NCBI GenBank assembly: GCA_031265725.1
Contig: JAISCH010000003.1
Location: forward strand, 1 to 6,664
DNA from: Propionibacteriaceae bacterium
GTDB lineage: Bacteria; Actinomycetota; Actinomycetes; Propionibacteriales; Propionibacteriaceae
Direction: 5' to 3'
Length of the DNA: 6,664 nt
The notes under the pieces were generated by a model. That model was not told the origin of the DNA. It ran no database searches and saw nothing but the letters and a program-made list of their open reading frames with translations. Of the stretch, positions 5,507 to 6,664 are shown piece by piece (positions within the stretch are counted from its first letter, which is position 1; the number at the start of each line of letters is the position of its first letter). Both the position numbers and the translations under genes were made by a program.

Positions 5507-5548
5507 GGTGCAGCCCCCTCTGTGTTGCAACATAGCGGGGACTGCACC
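5507..5548 (-). terminator. Hairpin just downstream of the sugar-binding-protein gene
   Basis: GGTGCAGCCCC (5507-5517) pairs with GGGG-A-CTGCACC (5537-5548), an 11-bp stem with one bulged base. The apex contains the perfect palindrome TGTTGCAACA (5523-5532). It begins 18 nt after the stop codon at 5566 on the minus strand. There is no T-run, so it may stabilise or process the transcript end rather than act as a simple intrinsic terminator. Confidence 0.6.
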
Positions 5549-5565
5549 GGGGTTTGTTCTTCCTG

Positions 5566-6664
5566 TTACTGCTTGACTGGGATTCCGGCTGCCTTGAGCG
5601 TGTCGACGGTCTTTCCTTGTGCGGTCGCAAGGCCTTCCAGCAGGGTTCCGTTGCCTGCGATCACAGCCGAGAAAGCGTCAGCCACGTCGGAGAAGACCTG
5701 CGTCATCGTCGGCCCCCAGGTGAATGAGGCGCTGTTCTCGCTGTAGCTGGCGAAGTCGGCATAGATCGCCTGGCCGCCGAAGAAGCTCAAACCCTCGGAC
5801 AGCGATGGCACTTTCGCTCGCAACGTAGACGTCGCCGGGAACTGGCCGAGCCCAACCATCCCTTTGAGTGCCTCGGCATCGGTGTTCAGCCACAATGCGA
5901 ACTTAGCGGCCTCGTAAGGGTGCTCAGTGAACTGGAAGACGGCTGTGGACGATCCACCCCAAGGGGCAGATAGGTTCGCACCGGCATTCCATTGCGGTAA
6001 AGGTGCGACGGCCCAGTCTCCTTCGAGGTCAGGTGTGCCCCCGATGAAGCTGTTTGCTCCCCAGGCCCCCGAGAACCAAGTCCAGACCTCACCCGCATTG
6101 TAGGCGGCATTCCAGGAATCGGTGAACCCGGGTACCGTCGAAATGTAACCCTTGGCCAGCAGGCTTTGCCAGTATTCCGCCACTTTGGCGGACTCAGCGC
6201 CGGTGAAGTCAACGGTCCAGCCATCGTCACCCGACTGGAACCAGTTGCCACCGGCCTGAGCCACTAGACCGACGAACGGAGGAATCTCGCCAGAGCTGAC
6301 AGAGAAGTTAGTGATGCTCGCCCCGAGTGCGTGAATCTTCTCGGCCGCCGCCGCAAACTCATCCCAAGTTGCGGGCACGGGTATGCCCTCCTTCTCGAAC
6401 AAGTCCTTGCGATAGAACATCCCCATCACGCCCGTGTCCTGGGGGATGGCGAAGACCGACTCAGCTTGCCCGAGCGAGACTTGGTCCCACTCGGCCCCGG
6501 AGAATTCCGATTTCGCTTCGCTAACTCCGGCGCAGGCGGCGATGTCGTGCAGACCACCCTGGACCCGGAAGGTCGGTAGTGCGTAGTACTCGCTTTGTCC
6601 AAGGTCAGGGGTGTCGGTCGCCTGGATGGCGTTGGCCTAGTTCTCGTAGGTGCCGTTGGTGCCT
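5566..6664 (-). pseudogene. Sugar-type ABC transporter substrate-binding protein gene with in-frame stop (partial, 5' end off window)
   Basis: The minus-strand frame is continuous with an extracellular sugar-binding protein (SBP_bac family) over about 365 codons. The seen part begins TNGTYEN, then TAG (6637-6639), then ANAIQATDTPDLGQSEYYAL and on through AIPQDTGVMGMFYRKDLFEK, GIPVPATWDEF and the C-terminal IPVKQ. The QDTG..G.FYRKDLF and P.TWDEF motifs and a Trp-rich middle (WTWFSGAWGANSF) are typical of carbohydrate binders. Such proteins are near 430 residues, so only the signal peptide and about 60 residues lie outside. The TAG sits where a coding residue is expected, and homology continues on both sides, so the gene is interrupted; GTG 6429 would give only a domain without an export signal. 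A sequencing error or very recent mutation is the main alternative, because the rest is undamaged. The permease genes are not in the window. Confidence 0.82.

Larger units (their letters stand above)
5173..5565. other. Gene-free 393-bp stretch: fragment graveyard plus two hairpins
   Basis: No intact gene is present. In order, it holds the antitoxin upstream repeats (5177-5197), a RelB/DinJ fragment, a binding-protein 3' fragment, a membrane-LuxR fragment, about 30 bases of AT-richer DNA with no recognised content (5388-5421), and two strong hairpins. Each fragment lies on the same strand as its apparent parent in this window. Confidence 0.75.

Noticed and set aside
5465..5746. 93-codon plus-strand open frame
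   Set aside because: It runs through two hairpins and then antisense into the sugar-binding-protein gene. No family features are seen.

Overview
The window is GC-rich actinobacterial DNA. The signs are a Pro/Gln/Gly/Tyr-repeat membrane protein with a DUF4333-like ectodomain, a 12-helix transporter-like protein ending in a LuxR DNA-binding domain, an AAA_14/DUF4143 ATPase, a sugar-type ABC binding protein, small toxin-antitoxin loci, and GTG/TTG starts. The membrane-LuxR architecture is especially common in Coriobacteriia, while the other genes also fit Bifidobacteriaceae or Propionibacteriaceae. I cannot place it more exactly from sequence alone.

Layout. Positions 1-886 (minus) hold the N-terminal 295 residues of a repeat-rich membrane protein that runs off the left edge. 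A hairpin terminator (1020-1055) separates it from the membrane-LuxR gene (1057-2376, minus). Next is an AAA_14/DUF4143 ATPase (2508-3794, minus) with four 23-bp direct repeats (3805-3896) immediately upstream of its start. Across an AT-rich divergent intergenic region with a palindromic operator candidate lies a RelB/DinJ antitoxin gene (4047-4307, plus). Its adjoining YoeB-type toxin gene is broken: only about 30 N-terminal codons remain, with a short degraded continuation. A compact and apparently intact RHH-antitoxin/PIN-toxin (VapBC-type) pair follows on the minus strand (4511-5163).

The 393-bp stretch 5173-5565 has no intact gene. It is a patchwork of three decayed fragments, each resembling a different gene of this same window: a RelB/DinJ copy with a 2-bp deletion (5211-5296), the 3' end of a sugar-binding-protein gene (5299-5331), and an internal piece of the membrane-LuxR gene (5328-5387). 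Two strong hairpins follow (5422-5474 and 5507-5548). The right end (5566-6664, minus) is a sugar-type ABC binding protein gene with an in-frame TAG at 6637-6639, so it looks like a pseudogene.

Taken together, this is an accessory region shaped by turnover: defence/addiction genes, an ATPase of unsettled function with an unusual repeat array, a sensor-like membrane regulator, and several traces of duplication, recombination and decay. No obvious operon links the larger genes. Only the antitoxin-toxin pairs show translational coupling. I saw no rRNA, tRNA, CRISPR array or intact insertion sequence.
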